Below are positions 1-9,456 of a stretch of DNA of 44,786 bases, piece by piece. The first letter of the stretch is position 1, and each line of letters starts with the position of its first letter. The notes under the pieces were generated by a model. That model searched no databases. It was not told where the DNA came from and saw only the letters and a program-made list of their open reading frames with translations. The stretch is taken from the NCBI GenBank assembly GCA_964389305.1, contig CAYMEK010000032.1, forward strand, positions 1 through 44,786, read 5' to 3'. Position numbers and translations under genes: made by a program. Origin of the DNA: CAYMEK01 sp964389305 (GTDB lineage: Bacteria; Spirochaetota; Spirochaetia; SZUA-6; DRHE01).

Positions 1-64
1 ATTTGACATGAGGCAACAGCCATGGTAGGGGAAGATTTTGGGATGAGGTTGCAGGTACCCCGCA

Positions 65-94
65 TTGACATTCCCTCGCCTTCGGTGCTATTTT
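65..94 (+). promoter_or_regulatory. sigma70-type promoter for the parvulin-like gene
   Basis: TTGACA at 65-70, an 18-bp spacer and TATTTT at 89-94, about 41 bases before the ATG at 136. The ATG has an AAGGAT ribosome-binding site. Bases 1-64 show no convincing gene. Confidence 0.55.
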
Positions 95-135
95 TTACCC
101 TGCTTTTAGCAACAACCTAGCGGCAAGGATACCAT

Positions 136-1671
136 ATGCCCTCGAGAGAAATGCGCAGAGCCGCCCGTAAACGTAAACAGGGCGCAAGCACCCAGGCTGA
201 AAAAAAGCGGGAAACCCACCCGTTCCTATACGCCTTCAGCGTCGCTATTCTAGTCGTAATCGTGGTTACCTTCATCGGCGGACCGGCCATCACCCGCGGC
301 AGCAGGGGCGGGCGGATTGTCTTCGGCTACTATAAAGACCAGCCCATTGCCTTCTACCCCGGCAATTATTTTTCCGAGCGCAAGGATGTCATCGCCGAGC
401 AGCTTCGTCCTGGAAACGATAAAACGAAGGATCTCGAGGTCCAGGCTTATCAGGTCTGGCGCACCGCGTTCGACCAGACTGTTCTGCATACGGCCATTCT
501 GCTGGAGGCCGAACGGAGCGGAATGTGGATCTCCGAGGACCGGGTGGACGAAGCCCTTCTCAATGCCGGGCCTTACCAGGTCAACGGGCAATTCAGCGAG
601 GAGCGGTACCAAAACACCCCAAGTTCCGAGCGAATGACGATTCGCAAACTATACCGCGAACAGCTCATTCAGGAGCAGTACGTCCGCGACATTTCTCAGG
701 GTCAGCAGGTAAGCGAGAAAGAGACGCAGTTTTTCGCCGGCATGGTGAACGAGCAGAGGAGGTTTACGTTTGTCAGCTTTCCCTTCGACAGCTACCCCGA
801 GCAGCAGATCAAATCTTTCGCCGATCAGAACAGAGAGCTGTTTCGCAGGATCAAACTGAGCCGGATTCTCGTAAAATCGAGTGAGCGGGAGGCCAGGGAG
901 ATCCGCGCAAAGCTTATCGATCGGACGAGCAGCTTCGAGGAGTTGGCCCGAGCTCATTCCAAGGACATCTATGCGGAGAAAGGCGGCGACATGGGTTGGC
1001 GGTACTATTACGATCTGGAGACGGAGTTCGAGGACAAAGATCCGCTGCAGACCATATTCCAGCTCCAGGAGGGTGAAATTTCGCCCGTGTTGAAAAGCCG
1101 CTTCGGATGGGTAATCCTGCGCTGCGACTCGCCGGCAATCGAACCGGATTTTGAGGATGAAGAGACCCTCCAGGTAGTCCGGGACTACGTCATGAGATAT
1201 GAGAAAGGAATGGTAGAGGATTTCACCCTTCAGCAGGCCGAGTCCTTCCGCGAGCGGATCGACGACGTCGGCTTTCTCGGCGCCAGTCTGGAGACAGGAC
1301 ACCCGGTCGGCACAACCGACTACTTCCCGCTCAACTATCAGTCCTTCTACTTCCTGTCTTCGGTACGTTCTTCCACCGAGCAGTTCGATATCTCCTCGGC
1401 AGCCTACAGCGAGGATTTCTTCCTCCGGGCCTTTTCCCTGACTCCCGGGCAGGTGTCCTCTCCGATACTGCTCGATGACCAGGTGCTAATCTTGAGATTG
1501 GACGACATACGCCAACCTCCGGCGCAGGAACGGGAGCTGATCGACGACTACTACAACTACTATGCCCAGCAGTCTCTGGAGCAGGACCTGCAAAACGCGC
1601 TGCTGAAACCGGAATACCTGGAAGACAACTTCGACGCCACCTTCTACCAATACGTGTTCCAGCGACAATGA
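136..1671 (+). CDS. Membrane-anchored SurA/PpiC-like peptidyl-prolyl isomerase
   Basis: 511 residues. A basic N-terminus (1-28) precedes one hydrophobic segment at about 31-50, which looks like an uncleaved signal anchor, so the rest should lie in the periplasm. Residues about 236-330 form a parvulin rotamase domain: a KLSRILV strand, an SSFEELARAHSKD helix, a GGDMGW turn and a final FGWVILRC strand. The regions before and after resemble SurA/PrsA-type chaperone arms. The expected role is folding of outer-membrane or periplasmic proteins by prolyl cis-trans isomerisation. The stop overlaps the next start by 4 bases (ATGA), so the two are translationally coupled. The family call is confident; the client proteins are unknown. 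Confidence 0.85.
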   Translation: MPSREMRRAARKRKQGASTQAEKKRETHPFLYAFSVAILVVIVVTFIGGPAITRGSRGGRIVFGYYKDQPIAFYPGNYFSERKDVIAEQLRPGNDKTKDLEVQAYQVWRTAFDQTVLHTAILLEAERSGMWISEDRVDEALLNAGPYQVNGQFSEERYQNTPSSERMTIRKLYREQLIQEQYVRDISQGQQVSEKETQFFAGMVNEQRRFTFVSFPFDSYPEQQIKSFADQNRELFRRIKLSRILVKSSEREAREIRAKLIDRTSSFEELARAHSKDIYAEKGGDMGWRYYYDLETEFEDKDPLQTIFQLQEGEISPVLKSRFGWVILRCDSPAIEPDFEDEETLQVVRDYVMRYEKGMVEDFTLQQAESFRERIDDVGFLGASLETGHPVGTTDYFPLNYQSFYFLSSVRSSTEQFDISSAAYSEDFFLRAFSLTPGQVSSPILLDDQVLILRLDDIRQPPAQERELIDDYYNYYAQQSLEQDLQNALLKPEYLEDNFDATFYQYVFQRQ

Positions 1672-3326
1672 TCTCCGCCGAGCCCAGGCTGGTCGACACC
1701 GGCCGGGGTTACACGATCGCCTATAAAGGCAGGCATCTATACTCGACCCAAAGTCCCATCGGGGCGACCTTGCGCCGTGTGGACGCGCTCAGCGTGGCTC
1801 CGCATACACTGTTTTTTCTACCCTCCCTGTGTTTGGGATACGGCATCGAGAGGCTTCTCGAGAAGCTCCCGCCCCACTGCCATGTTCTCTGCATCGAGGC
1901 GGACGAGCTGCTGTTTCGCCTCGCCCTCGATAACGCACCGTCACTGCCCAAAAGCGAACAACTTACGATCATCCGCACGGATGACCCGGCTAAAGCCGTG
2001 GCGGCGCTGCATGCCGTGGGAACGTGGAAGTTCAGGCGGCTCGTAGCGGTTCACCTGAACGGCGGCTACCAGCTATACCGGCGCGAGTACCTGAAAATCC
2101 AGGAAGCATTGGAGGAGGAAATCAGACTCTTCTGGCAGAACAAGCTGACCCTGATGGCCATGTCCCGTCTCTGGCTGAAGAACCTGTTTGCCAACCTCGG
2201 CCTTCTTGCTCAATCCGAGGATATATCGGTCCTGGAGACAGTCAGGCCTGTGCTGGTCAGTGGTGCGGGTCCTTCTTTGGAAAAATCCCTGGACAGGATT
2301 GACAGGATCAGGGAGCGGATTGTGATCATGGCTGTGGATACTGCCCTGCCCGTATTGCTTGCGGCCGGGATTATCCCGGATTGGGTGTTTACGCTGGAAG
2401 CCCAGATCTACAACCTCGACGATTTTCTGCCTTGCCACGATCCCGGTCTCAAAATTCTGTGCGATCTTACCTCCAACCCTCAAACCCTGCGGCTTTTTCC
2501 CCGGCTGCATTTCTTCTGTTCGCGTTTCCACCCGCTTCGGCTCTTCGACAGGCTCGAGGCTTCAGGCCTGCTGCCCACGGTTCTGGCGCCGAGAGGATCC
2601 GTCGGGGTGGCCGCCGTGGAGGCGGCGCTGTCGCTGACAGACGGGCCGGTTCTCCTGGCGGGACTGGATTTCAGCTATCCACACGGACAGACCCACTCCC
2701 GCGGCGCTCCGGTCCACCTGGCGATGCAGCGTACCTGCACCCGCCTGCAGCCCTGCGGGATGAGGATGCTCGAAGCCCTACACGAGCGCCCCCGTCTCCT
2801 GCTTTCCGGCAAAGCACAGAAGCCCGTTGTTACCGATCTGGTGCTTCGCTCCTACGCCCTGCAGTTGGCGAGCATCGTCGGCGGATCACCGCGTGTCTTC
2901 GATCTGAGCCGGGAAGGATTGCCTACAGGAGCGCGGCCGCTTGAGGATCTCAAGCAGCTTGATCGCATCTGCAGCCCGCCAGCAAAGCGCCGCACCCACC
3001 CTGCCCTGCCGCCCCAGCGGACTTCGAAAAGCGGACGGGATTCCAAGGCTGCGACCGGACGAGTCCTCGCGTTCTGCCGCAGGGAGATGGAGTTTCTCGA
3101 CGCTGCCTGCGGAAAGATTCACACCTTCCTCGCCCAGGGTTCATCGGAAAAACCGGAAGTCCTTGCAGAGATGCTCACAGAAACGGAGTACCTGATGCTT
3201 TCCGTTCCGGAAGTCGATCCGCAGCGCCTGTTTTCCCCCTCCAACCTGAAAGCGGCCGCATCCGCAGCCCGGTTCTTCATCTCCCGTCTGCAGCGTACCT
3301 GCGACCGGCTCGGTCCGCTGTCCTGA
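1668..3326 (+). CDS. Maf/MptE-like (DUF115) protein, possible flagellin glycosylation factor
   Basis: 552 residues, cytoplasmic. The core at about residues 190-350 is the 6-hydroxymethylpterin pyrophosphokinase MptE-like / MAF_flag10 domain. It shows the nucleotide-binding-like VSGAGPSLEKSLDR stretch, then AVDTALPVLLAAGIIPDWV and LAGLDFSYP. In motile bacteria this family (motility-associated factor, Maf) attaches nonulosonic acids or other sugars to flagellin. Spirochaetes carry several copies. Residues about 430-460 are a basic, Pro/Arg-rich linker before a helical C-terminus. The start overlaps the parvulin gene stop (ATGA). The domain is recognised; the link to flagellin modification is inference from the family. 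Confidence 0.75.
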   Translation: MISAEPRLVDTGRGYTIAYKGRHLYSTQSPIGATLRRVDALSVAPHTLFFLPSLCLGYGIERLLEKLPPHCHVLCIEADELLFRLALDNAPSLPKSEQLTIIRTDDPAKAVAALHAVGTWKFRRLVAVHLNGGYQLYRREYLKIQEALEEEIRLFWQNKLTLMAMSRLWLKNLFANLGLLAQSEDISVLETVRPVLVSGAGPSLEKSLDRIDRIRERIVIMAVDTALPVLLAAGIIPDWVFTLEAQIYNLDDFLPCHDPGLKILCDLTSNPQTLRLFPRLHFFCSRFHPLRLFDRLEASGLLPTVLAPRGSVGVAAVEAALSLTDGPVLLAGLDFSYPHGQTHSRGAPVHLAMQRTCTRLQPCGMRMLEALHERPRLLLSGKAQKPVVTDLVLRSYALQLASIVGGSPRVFDLSREGLPTGARPLEDLKQLDRICSPPAKRRTHPALPPQRTSKSGRDSKAATGRVLAFCRREMEFLDAACGKIHTFLAQGSSEKPEVLAEMLTETEYLMLSVPEVDPQRLFSPSNLKAAASAARFFISRLQRTCDRLGPLS

Positions 3327-3461
3327 CCGGCTCCCGGAGACCTGCCGTCTCGATCGCAATCCTCCCTTATCGGACAGGTTACCCGCGGGACGGCATAGCC
3401 GTTTGTTGTCATCTAATATTATTATTTAACTAGTATTAAACCGTTTTCTTTGGGGGAAGGA

Positions 3462-3860
3462 ATGTTGAATCTATCGGTAAAAACCTCACTAAACCCTCTC
3501 GAATCCTTCGATCTGGCCTACGATTACTTCACGAAAAAGGTGGGCTTGAAGGTTATCGAGCTGGTAGGACACATGCACGCCGTCTCCGGCTTTACCGAAG
3601 TCCGCCTCTCCGACGGCAAGCTGGGCGGTAAGGAAAATCGTGACTCGCGGGTGGTCCTGCGGGAGATGCTTCAGCACATGGCGAACACTTACGGGCTGGA
3701 CACAGTGCACTACCTGCTGCACCTGCACAGCGTACCGGATGAGACCGTGGGACATCTGGTCGTGAAAGTAACCAACACTACGCCGACGGAAATCGAGTTC
3801 ACCAGCGAGGAGTACGACGAGCCGGTCAAGGAGTTCGCCGGCAGCCTTCGGAAACCCTGA
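3462..3860 (+). CDS. Conserved small protein of unknown function
   Basis: About 132 residues with no signal peptide or membrane segment and no family I recognise. It has a mixed alpha/beta look, with several His residues (GHMHAVSG, YLLHLHSVPDE) but no obvious metal site. The start is uncertain. ATG at 3462 sits directly after GGGGGAAGGA, leaving almost no ribosome-binding spacing. TTG at 3465 would give about 4 nt, and TTG at 3450 would put the purine run inside the gene. An AT-rich patch at 3405-3440 lies upstream and contains a weak promoter (TTGTCA, 19 bp, TAGTAT). The gene stands alone between the Maf-like gene and the convergent HtrA gene. Confidence 0.65.
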   Translation: MLNLSVKTSLNPLESFDLAYDYFTKKVGLKVIELVGHMHAVSGFTEVRLSDGKLGGKENRDSRVVLREMLQHMANTYGLDTVHYLLHLHSVPDETVGHLVVKVTNTTPTEIEFTSEEYDEPVKEFAGSLRKP

Positions 3861-3908
3861 AGCGCATGGAAGTCCCGACTCCAGCCGCTGCTCCGGCGGC
3901 AGGTAAAG

Positions 3909-5693
3909 CTAGATGAAGTAATCCGTCTCCAGGTAGGCTGCCATCTGAACCACGCTCTCCATAAAGCCTGATTTCCGTTTTTTAACGTAAATCTGCAGCA
4001 GGACGTAGCGGTTTTCCTCGTCCACTTTCCAACCCTGGATGCTCAAGGGATCGTCCCTGGACAGGCCGGTTTCGTCGGCGATCGAGCCGGGAAGGACCCT
4101 TTTGACAACATAGTTCGTTCGCCAAAGAAATTGACCGGTCTTCTCGATCTTCATTCCAAATAGCGGAAACAGCACGTTTTCCCGCAGGTCCTTCTCCAGA
4201 GCTACCTCGATCGGGCTGAAGGGACGCTCGGCCAGGCTCAGCGCGCCGGAGATGGTCCTTCCCGCCCGCTCCCAATCGAGGGTTACCAGGCAGGGATATT
4301 CGAGATCGAGCAAGGCAGATTGAAGATCACCTATCTTGCTGTAAAGCTCACCGTTCAGGGAACGCAGGATGTCCCCCTCCCGTATTCCTGCGCGCGCAGC
4401 CGGGGAACCGGGAACCGTATAGATCACCTCCAACCCCGACCTGCCCTCCTGCAAGGCGATCCCGAGCCAGGGATAATGCGCTTCCTCGGTTTTATAGAGC
4501 CGGGGCAGGGCTTTCTCCACCCAGTCGAAGGGAATGGCGAAGTTGACTCCTTCGAACTGCTCGATACCGGCGAACACGATGCCTACCAACTTCCCTGCAG
4601 TGTCGAGCAGCGGACCTCCGCTATTCCCGTAGTTGATCGGTACATCGACCTGGATAGCATCTCCCATCTGCAGGAACCGCCTGCCGGTCGCGGACACAAT
4701 CCCCGAAGTGACCGTGTTTTCCAGCCCGGCCGGCGACCCGATGGCTATGATTTTACCCCCCACATCGAGGCCGGCGCTGCCTCCATAGGAGAAGATATAC
4801 TCGGGCTCGACTTCGGCCTTGACCAGCGCCAGATCGAAGATCCTGTCATAGCCAATCACCTTGGCGGGGATCTTCTCCTCCACATTGTCGGAAAGCCGGA
4901 TATACAACCGCGAGTACCCCTCGTATTCGGGATCCACTTCGCTGGCAACTACGTGGTAATTGGTGAGCAGATACCCACGCTGATCTATGAAGAAGCCACT
5001 GCCGATCACCCGGTCGGGATAGCCCATTCCCCCCTCGATCCTGATACCCCTGTTCACCCAGATTGTGACTGTGCCTTTGACCATCTTCTGCACCGTGGGA
5101 ATATCCAGCGACTCAGGGCTATCCTCTGGAACCTCGAAGCCCTCCTGGCGGAGCCGCTCCAGGGCCACTTTATACATGGTGGCATTATCCAGCTCTCGGG
5201 CCAGCTCCAACAAAAACCGCAGCAGGGATTCCGAGCCGTTTCCCTGCGCCAGAGCACGCCGGGCATATACCAGAGCCAGGGGCTTGTCACCCTCCTCGTA
5301 GTTCGATCGAGCCAGTCGGTACAGCAGCTTCCCCGAGGACCACTCCGGTGCAAGCTCCTGCCTGCCGATACCGGATAAAGAGCAGTAGTACCGATAGGCC
5401 GCTGAAAAGTTCTGCTCGTCTATACTGTTCTGGAAGAGGAAAAGCAGCCGATCGAGAACCTCGCTTTTCAACCGCTCGAGCTCCGCGGCCGGTACTTCCG
5501 TCTTTGGATTGCGCTCAAGAAAGGATATATCCTGGTAGGCTTCGGAGAGCTTGTCGCCGGCTATCATCGACTCGATAGACTGAATCCTGACCGCAGACAG
5601 CTCATTTACCGGGTCGGCGGGTCTGCCGCCCTTCGTCGTGGTGCAGGAGACCAGCGCCGAGAGGAGCAGCAACGCGCTTGGCAGCCGCTTCAT
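3909..5693 (-). CDS. HtrA/DegP-like trypsin-fold serine protease lipoprotein with PDZ domain
   Basis: 594 residues. The N-terminus is a lipoprotein signal with lipobox LVSC, lipidated Cys17, so the protease should be membrane-tethered in the periplasm. Residues about 40-190 look helical and TPR-like. The S1C protease domain has an intact triad: His247 (TNYHVVA), Asp287 (FDLALVKAE) and Ser358 (GNSGGPLLD). A PDZ domain follows at about 400-490 (GIREGDILRSLNG). A degenerate second PDZ may occupy 500-594. DegP-type enzymes degrade misfolded envelope proteins. It is the last gene of the leftward block and its ATG overlaps the upstream TPR gene's stop (ATGA), so the two products probably work together. 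Confidence 0.88.
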   Translation of the reverse strand: MKRLPSALLLLSALVSCTTTKGGRPADPVNELSAVRIQSIESMIAGDKLSEAYQDISFLERNPKTEVPAAELERLKSEVLDRLLFLFQNSIDEQNFSAAYRYYCSLSGIGRQELAPEWSSGKLLYRLARSNYEEGDKPLALVYARRALAQGNGSESLLRFLLELARELDNATMYKVALERLRQEGFEVPEDSPESLDIPTVQKMVKGTVTIWVNRGIRIEGGMGYPDRVIGSGFFIDQRGYLLTNYHVVASEVDPEYEGYSRLYIRLSDNVEEKIPAKVIGYDRIFDLALVKAEVEPEYIFSYGGSAGLDVGGKIIAIGSPAGLENTVTSGIVSATGRRFLQMGDAIQVDVPINYGNSGGPLLDTAGKLVGIVFAGIEQFEGVNFAIPFDWVEKALPRLYKTEEAHYPWLGIALQEGRSGLEVIYTVPGSPAARAGIREGDILRSLNGELYSKIGDLQSALLDLEYPCLVTLDWERAGRTISGALSLAERPFSPIEVALEKDLRENVLFPLFGMKIEKTGQFLWRTNYVVKRVLPGSIADETGLSRDDPLSIQGWKVDEENRYVLLQIYVKKRKSGFMESVVQMAAYLETDYFI

Positions 5694-7552
5694 CTCGGCT
5701 CTCCCTTGACCCTGAGATCGTAAGATCCGTCCAGGTTGGAAGAGAATTCTCGCAGTGATCCTCCTCCGTCTGTCGAGGACTGACGGCTGTCGAAGCGGCC
5801 GTCATCGTCATAATCCCAGAACATCCGTGTCATTCCTTCTTCGAAAACCTGCACGAACTCCTCCATTCCGTCCCCGTCCTCGTCGAGGGCGATCTTCCAT
5901 AATGTTCCGTTTTTATATTCCTCCCGGATCTCCGCGACGCCGTCTCCGTCTAGATCCCGCCTGCCCTCCACGGGCAGAGAGCCGAGGTAGAGCACGGTAT
6001 GAGTGAACCGTCCGTCAGCATCAGGATCCTCATCCATGCGGGTGATCCGGCCGCGCAGCAGGTGGTACAGCCGCGGCGCCGCGCCTTGCCTCCCGGCAGA
6101 CGAGTCCATCGGGTATTCCGCCATCTGATAGGAGTTTTCCCGTACGACCCGTTCGTCTCTCACCAAGCCCTCTCGAAACTGCAGACGTAGCGACTGATAG
6201 GGCCCCTCCACGGCTTCGAAAGAAGGAGAGAGGAACGCCGGCTGGCTCCATTGATAAGGCAGCAGACGGTACTCCCTGCGGCTGCGTTCGGTCGAAAAGT
6301 TTATCGTTTCCAGATATGGATAATTGCTGTAGCGGTACTCTATCTCAGGAAGACGCTCGCGGGTCGAGTCGCTCGAACGCCCGCCGAACGGTGAGAGGGT
6401 AAGCAGCACGGGAATACCGGCTTCGAAGCGGACCCGGGCTTCCGGTAGACCGTCTTGATTGCCGTCCAGAACCCAGCTCTGCAGTGTTCCCGAGCCGTAC
6501 TCGTAGCGCTGCTCGTAAAAGCCGTCGCCGTTGCTGTCCACGATCCGCTGCCCGGAGAAAGAGCGCACCTGCTCGAGAAAATGTGCACGAGCTTCCGCCA
6601 AAGCCTCCGGTTGCCCCCCGCCTGTAGCAGCGTCCTCCCGCCCTACAGCCTGCTTGTCCTGAAATAAGGCCTCGCTCAAGGCGTCTAAATAGCCCACCCG
6701 GTGGTTGCCGCCGAGAGAAAAGAACTGCTCTACGTAGGGCCCGGGTTCTCCGTCCGCGCCGGAGGCGGCCAGCAGCGCCGCCCCGGGATCGGAGCCGCCC
6801 ATCTGGAAATAGCGGTCGAGCAGCTCGAGGCGGCGTTTCGAGTCCGTCTCCAGGGCCGCCGACTCGTATACAAGCTCCGGCAGCGAGGAAAGCTCACGCC
6901 TCCCGCGTCGAAGTACCTCTATGGCCTTTCCCGGCTTTCCCGCCCCTGTCAGCACCTGTGAGAACAGGCTGTAAAGCTCGCCGCTTCCGGGAAAACGCTG
7001 CAGGGCTTGCTCGAGGAACACCTCGGCCCGCTGCCTCTCGCCCAACCCGATCAGCGTCCGCGCCCATAGCTGGCTGAGGTCGGCGCTTCCCCTACCCCCT
7101 AAAGCGACCTGGGCGGCGCCGCCCTCCAAGCCGTTCATGAGCGCCTCAGCGTCGCGGAAGCGCTTCGTGCGAACGTAAAGCCGTACCAGCTCTCTGCTGG
7201 CCTTCAGCGGATCCGTTTCAGCCCAGGTGCCCGAGCTCAGGGCCCGTTCCAGGTATTGGACGGCCCGGTAGGTCGTATCCTGCTCCCGCATCAGTATTCT
7301 GGCATAGAGGAAACAGCTTTCCGAGAAGTCCGGGCGGAACTCCAGGGACACCTCCAGGAGCCCGGCGGCCAGCTCCGGGCGATCCATGTTGAAGAGGACC
7401 TCTGCCTGCTTGAAGTACCCGTAAGCGATCTGCAATTCCGCCGGCTGGCCCGGGGTGGACAACGCGGTCTCCGCAGCCCCTCCATCCTGGGCGGCGGTAT
7501 TGAGAATACTGAGGAAGATAAATCCTGCCAGGATTACAGGTGTCCGAACCAT
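5690..7552 (-). CDS. Secreted TPR protein with C-terminal DxDxDG (EF-hand-like) repeats
   Basis: 620 residues. A cleavable signal peptide is likely (hydrophobic to about residue 20, then AAQ). Residues about 40-260 are TPR-like helical repeats (LQIAYGYFKQAEVLFNMDRP, then GELYSLFSQVLTGAGKPGKA). From about residue 338 to 600 there are at least six acidic loops of the form D-x-[DN]-x-D-G: DSNGDG, DGNQDG, DPDADG, DLDGDG, DEDGDG and DYDDDG. These are typical of calcium-binding or dockerin-like turns. It is coupled by ATGA to the HtrA-like lipoprotein and lies 32 bp after ftsH. I know no named family; a periplasmic Ca-dependent scaffold or lipoprotein-assembly partner is inference. Confidence 0.75.
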   Translation of the reverse strand: MVRTPVILAGFIFLSILNTAAQDGGAAETALSTPGQPAELQIAYGYFKQAEVLFNMDRPELAAGLLEVSLEFRPDFSESCFLYARILMREQDTTYRAVQYLERALSSGTWAETDPLKASRELVRLYVRTKRFRDAEALMNGLEGGAAQVALGGRGSADLSQLWARTLIGLGERQRAEVFLEQALQRFPGSGELYSLFSQVLTGAGKPGKAIEVLRRGRRELSSLPELVYESAALETDSKRRLELLDRYFQMGGSDPGAALLAASGADGEPGPYVEQFFSLGGNHRVGYLDALSEALFQDKQAVGREDAATGGGQPEALAEARAHFLEQVRSFSGQRIVDSNGDGFYEQRYEYGSGTLQSWVLDGNQDGLPEARVRFEAGIPVLLTLSPFGGRSSDSTRERLPEIEYRYSNYPYLETINFSTERSRREYRLLPYQWSQPAFLSPSFEAVEGPYQSLRLQFREGLVRDERVVRENSYQMAEYPMDSSAGRQGAAPRLYHLLRGRITRMDEDPDADGRFTHTVLYLGSLPVEGRRDLDGDGVAEIREEYKNGTLWKIALDEDGDGMEEFVQVFEEGMTRMFWDYDDDGRFDSRQSSTDGGGSLREFSSNLDGSYDLRVKGEPR

Positions 7553-7584
7553 TCTCCACCGCTAGCGTGACGTTCTGAGGGAGT

Positions 7585-9456
7585 CTATTCTTCCTGCTTT
7601 TCTCTGGTGGGAAAACCCAGGAGCTCCCGAATTTGATTATCGTCGAGGGTCTCTTTTTCCAGAAGGGTTGTAGCCAGCAGATCCAGATGATCTTTGTGCT
7701 CCTGCAGCAGGTCCATCGCCTGCTTCAGACCCGACTCGACGATACTATGCACCTCCTCGTCGATTTGTTGAGCCGTTTCCTCCGAGTAGTCCTTATGACG
7801 GGCGATTTCCTTCCCCAGAAAGATCGGTTCCTCCTTCTGGCCGTAGGCAATAGGTCCAAGGGATTTCGACATCCCCCACTCGCATACCATTCGACGGGCG
7901 ATCTCGGTGGCCTGCTCTATGTCGTTCTGAGCTCCGGTGGTATTCTCCTGGAAGATGATCACCTCGGCCGCGTACCCGCCCATGGAGATCACTATCCTGT
8001 CTTTCAACCAGCCTTCACTGCGGGAATAGGCGTCGGTTTCGGGCAGGGAAAAAGCCACCCCGAGAGCCTGTCCGTGGGGAACTATCGTCACCTTGTGCAG
8101 GGGATCGGCATTCTTCAGATAGTAGTGAAGCAGGGCATGTCCGGCCTCGTGGAAGGCGGTCATATTCCGTACCTTGGGAGGGATGACCTTGGACTTCCTG
8201 GCTATCCCCATCATCGCTTTATCCCGGGCATCCTCGAAATCCTCCATGCTGACCTTCTGCCTGTTCCGGCGGGCCGCGTAGAGAGCGGCTTCGTTGACCA
8301 GGTTGGCGAGATCGGCTCCAGAGGTTCCGGGCGTAGCCCGGCCGAGCCGGTTCAAATCCACGTCGCCGTCCAGAGGAATGTTGCGGCAGTGAAGCCTCAG
8401 GATCTTCTCCCGCTCCCTGGTATCCGGCATGTCGATGACCACCTGCCGGTCGAAGCGGCCGGGCCGCAGCAATGCCGGATCCAGCACGTCGGGACGGTTG
8501 GTAGCCGCCACCATGATGACTCCATCCTTCGTGTCGAAGCCGTCCATCTCCACCAGCATCTGGTTCAGAGTCTGCTCCCGCTCATCATGGCCGCCGCCGT
8601 ATCCGGCTCCCCGGACCCGTCCCACGGCGTCCAGCTCATCGATGAACAGGATACACGGCGCATGCTTGCGGCCCTGTTCGAACAGGTCCCGTACGCGGCT
8701 GGCGCCGACACCGACAAACATCTCCACAAAATCCGAACCGGACATGTGGAAGAAGGATACACCGGCTTCCCCGGCAATGGCCTTGGCCATCAGGGTCTTG
8801 CCGGTTCCCGGCATCCCTACCAGGAGCACCCCCTTCGGGATCTTGGCGCCCAGCTTGGAGAACTTCTGGGGACTTTTGAGGAACTCCACTACCTCTTGAA
8901 GCTCGTACTTGGCCTCTTCCTGGCCCGCTACGTCGTTGAAGGTTATTCTCTTGCCCGTATCGAGGTACTGCTTGGCCCGGCTCTTGCCGAAGTTGAAGGC
9001 CCGGTTCCCGCTGCCCTGGACCTGACGGAACATGAACCAGATAAACAGAAAGCCCAGGATCCAGGGAAGGAACTCGATGAACACACGAAAAGGCGAAACG
9101 CTCTTGGGGCCCCCGCTTACCCTCACTCCCTTTGCCAGCAGTTTTTCTATGAGGTTGGGGTCCTCGTAAGGGATGGTGGTTTTGAAGAAGCTCATTTCTC
9201 CCGATTGATTGCGTAAAGTGCCCTGGATCTCGTACTGGTCGACAATCTTAACGGAATCGATCAGACCCTGGTCCAGGTAGTTGAGAAACACCGAGTAGGG
9301 AAGCTGCTGGCTGCCGCTGCGGTCACTGTATACGAAAAAAAGGATAAAAATCACGACGAGGACCAACAGAGAGATCAGGGCAATGCGATTGTTAAAGGGG
9401 AGGCGGGGCGGGCCTCCTTCGGGACCTCGGTTATCCTTTCGGTTGTCGCCGTTCAC
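7585..9456 (-). CDS. ftsH: ATP-dependent zinc metalloprotease FtsH
   Basis: 623 residues, the usual length. Two membrane segments, at about residues 25-45 and 125-145, flank a small periplasmic domain. The AAA+ module has Walker A GMPGTGKT (Lys220), Walker B CILFIDELDAVG and the second region of homology TNRPDVLDPALLRPGRFDR. The zinc motif is H436-EAGH-440 and the third zinc ligand lies in the NTTGAQNDIEQAT region. FtsH extracts and degrades membrane proteins and short-lived regulators. Its ATG overlaps the tilS stop (ATGA). The tilS-ftsH pairing is also found in Borrelia and in Firmicutes. Confidence 0.97.
   Translation of the reverse strand: MNGDNRKDNRGPEGGPPRLPFNNRIALISLLVLVVIFILFFVYSDRSGSQQLPYSVFLNYLDQGLIDSVKIVDQYEIQGTLRNQSGEMSFFKTTIPYEDPNLIEKLLAKGVRVSGGPKSVSPFRVFIEFLPWILGFLFIWFMFRQVQGSGNRAFNFGKSRAKQYLDTGKRITFNDVAGQEEAKYELQEVVEFLKSPQKFSKLGAKIPKGVLLVGMPGTGKTLMAKAIAGEAGVSFFHMSGSDFVEMFVGVGASRVRDLFEQGRKHAPCILFIDELDAVGRVRGAGYGGGHDEREQTLNQMLVEMDGFDTKDGVIMVAATNRPDVLDPALLRPGRFDRQVVIDMPDTREREKILRLHCRNIPLDGDVDLNRLGRATPGTSGADLANLVNEAALYAARRNRQKVSMEDFEDARDKAMMGIARKSKVIPPKVRNMTAFHEAGHALLHYYLKNADPLHKVTIVPHGQALGVAFSLPETDAYSRSEGWLKDRIVISMGGYAAEVIIFQENTTGAQNDIEQATEIARRMVCEWGMSKSLGPIAYGQKEEPIFLGKEIARHKDYSEETAQQIDEEVHSIVESGLKQAMDLLQEHKDHLDLLATTLLEKETLDDNQIRELLGFPTREKQEE

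Noticed and set aside
3884..3900. GCCGC/GCGGC stem between the convergent genes at 3860 and 3909
   Set aside because: Short stem with a 7-base loop and no T-run on either strand; too weak to list as a terminator.
4320..9216. Long plus-strand open frames (352 codons at 4320-5378; 527 codons at 7633-9216)
   Set aside because: They lie exactly antisense to the HtrA-like gene and ftsH, which have complete catalytic motifs. In high-GC sequence such mirror frames are expected, and their translations show no domain.
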